Part shown: positions 28,159-29,023 of the stretch, in pieces
Numbering within the stretch: the stretch's first letter is position 1
Layout: each line of letters begins with the position of its first letter
Assembly (NCBI RefSeq): GCF_009377345.1
Contig: NZ_WBSL01000018.1
Coordinates: 1-29,023, forward strand
Reading direction: 5' to 3'
DNA length: 29,023 nucleotides
Source: Deinococcus terrestris
GTDB taxonomy: Bacteria > Deinococcota > Deinococci > Deinococcales > Deinococcaceae
The notes under the pieces: generated by a model
Databases searched by the model: none
Told to the model about the DNA's origin: nothing
What the model saw: only the letters and a program-made list of their open reading frames with translations
Translations under genes and position numbers: made by a program

Positions 28159-28518
28159 ATGACGACCCAGACCCGCACCCCTGAACTTGAAGCCGAGGCC
28201 GAGCGGATGCGCGAGCGGCGCCGTCACCTCGCGCGCAACATCCGCCAGGCCCGCAGCCTCGCCCGCCAGATCCCCGCCAACCCGGCAGGCCCAGACTTCT
28301 TGCGCCCTTACCGCCGCGTGACCATCGAGCAGGGCTATCTCTACCCCAACCCCGACCGCGCCGCTGCCTGTCAGGAGCACGCCGACCGTGCCCGCGAGTC
28401 CTACGAGATGCTGCGGGCCGCCGCAGGCGCGGAAGACGGGCTGGCCGCCCCCATGCTGGAGGCCGTCAAGGCCGCCGCTGACCTGTACGCGGCCCTGGCC
28501 CGGACTGCCCGGTATTGA
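28159..28518 (+). CDS. Unknown helical protein
   Basis: A 119-residue product starting at ATG 28159 after CCAGGAG. It is almost wholly helical with a strongly basic-acidic first half (EAEAERMRERRRHLARNIRQ, then ARSLARQIPANPAG) and an Ala-rich second half (RESYEMLRAAAGAEDGLAAP). It is the last gene of module 2, separated from the previous gene by a GC stem only. No family recognised. Confidence 0.6.
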   Translation: MTTQTRTPELEAEAERMRERRRHLARNIRQARSLARQIPANPAGPDFLRPYRRVTIEQGYLYPNPDRAAACQEHADRARESYEMLRAAAGAEDGLAAPMLEAVKAAADLYAALARTARY

Positions 28519-28686
28519 CCTGGGGGTGCGTGACGCTGGGGGAGGCCAGGTGCCCGGACGGCGGACCGTCGGTTCCTCCCCTGGCCTGCTCCGCAGAGAC
28601 ACCGCACTCCTGGCCCCGCAGGGGCGGCGCGGGGCCAGGCGGCCATGTGGTCCGCGTGTAAGACGCCCTCGGTTAGCTTGCCGGGT

Positions 28687-28910
28687 ATGGCAAGACGACG
28701 GCGGCGCAAACAGCAGGACAACCCAGCCCAGGTCCTTGGGTTCGCCCTGTTCATCGGGGTGATGTACGCCGGGGTGAGCGGCAACTGGGGATTGTTCTCG
28801 CTCCTGATCCTGATTGTGGCCGGGGTGTTGGCCGCCTCCGTTGTGCGGGTGCGTGGCCGCAAGGCGCGGGCGCTGGCGTTGCGTGATCTCCAGACCCTCT
28901 CTGGGGGTCA
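28687..28910 (+). pseudogene. Truncated Mrr-type membrane nuclease gene
   Basis: From ATG 28687 the product starts with a basic stretch (MARRRRRKQQ), two hydrophobic helices (VLGFALFIGVMYAGVSG and LFSLLILIVAGVLAASVV), and then RALALRDLQTLSG. This is how membrane-anchored Mrr-type restriction endonucleases begin; there the next residues would start the catalytic domain (LSG-x-EFE). Instead the sequence changes into what looks like the end of an insertion element, and no catalytic D-ExK residues follow. The gene is therefore probably cut by an insertion around 28905. The exact junction is not certain. Confidence 0.5.

Positions 28911-29023
<113 letters not shown>

Overview
The window most likely comes from a Deinococcus (Deinococcota) chromosome or megaplasmid. 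This rests on the GC-rich coding style, the CspA-type protein, a TPR regulator with a SARP/BTAD end, start codons placed about 6 bases after TANNNT boxes (leaderless style), and many insertion sequences. No ribosomal or tRNA operon fixes the species.

Layout. (1) 1-2976: a plus-strand, tightly overlapped operon of membrane or exported proteins around a Ycf45/SpoIIIAA-like ATPase, ending at a clear terminator. (2) 2993-6571: minus-strand HNH nuclease, a GAF-type hybrid-free sensor histidine kinase and a membrane diguanylate cyclase. (3) 6842-8415: an IS1-family element split by an 849-bp IS5-family element, with a 3-bp target duplication that lets the interrupted gene be rebuilt in frame. (4) 8735-8824: the 3' end of a tRNA plus its terminator, probably an old integration junction. 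(5) 8803-13716: native-looking genes: an alpha/beta hydrolase, two small proteins, a cold-shock protein with a hairpin-rich leader, and a TPR-BTAD regulator divergent from two tiny genes whose peptides carry three copies of GGxxDYGE. (6) 13800-20503: accessory DNA: a structured repeat, a set of small genes driven by a shared operator-promoter, an XRE regulator with its own operator array, a tyrosine recombinase, and a low-GC DprA-like / HAD-PRTase pair resembling ShosTA phage defence. (7) 20657-25606: DUF3006 plus a secreted ComEC-like metallo-beta-lactamase protein, a MerR-HEAT regulator, and a VbhA/Fic toxin-antitoxin pair. (8) 25641-28518: a second copy of the structured repeat and of the operator-promoter cassette, followed by a J-domain protein and three unknown proteins. 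(9) 28687-29023: a truncated Mrr-type nuclease gene and the start of another transposase.

How it fits together. The two accessory arms (13800-16915 and 25528-28518) share the same end-of-fic residue, the same ~665-bp hairpin-rich non-coding block, and the same promoter (TTGACC/TTGCAT, 17 bp, TACAAT/TACACT) with a TGTACTAT-N4-ATAGTACA operator in its spacer. They look like two copies of one mobile module under one repressor. The most novel candidate is the regulator/peptide locus at 11480-13716: a cytoplasmic TPR regulator facing a short exported peptide with duplicated C-terminal motifs has the logic of a peptide-pheromone (RRNPP-like) circuit, but with a SARP-type output domain. This is an inference from sequence and arrangement only.
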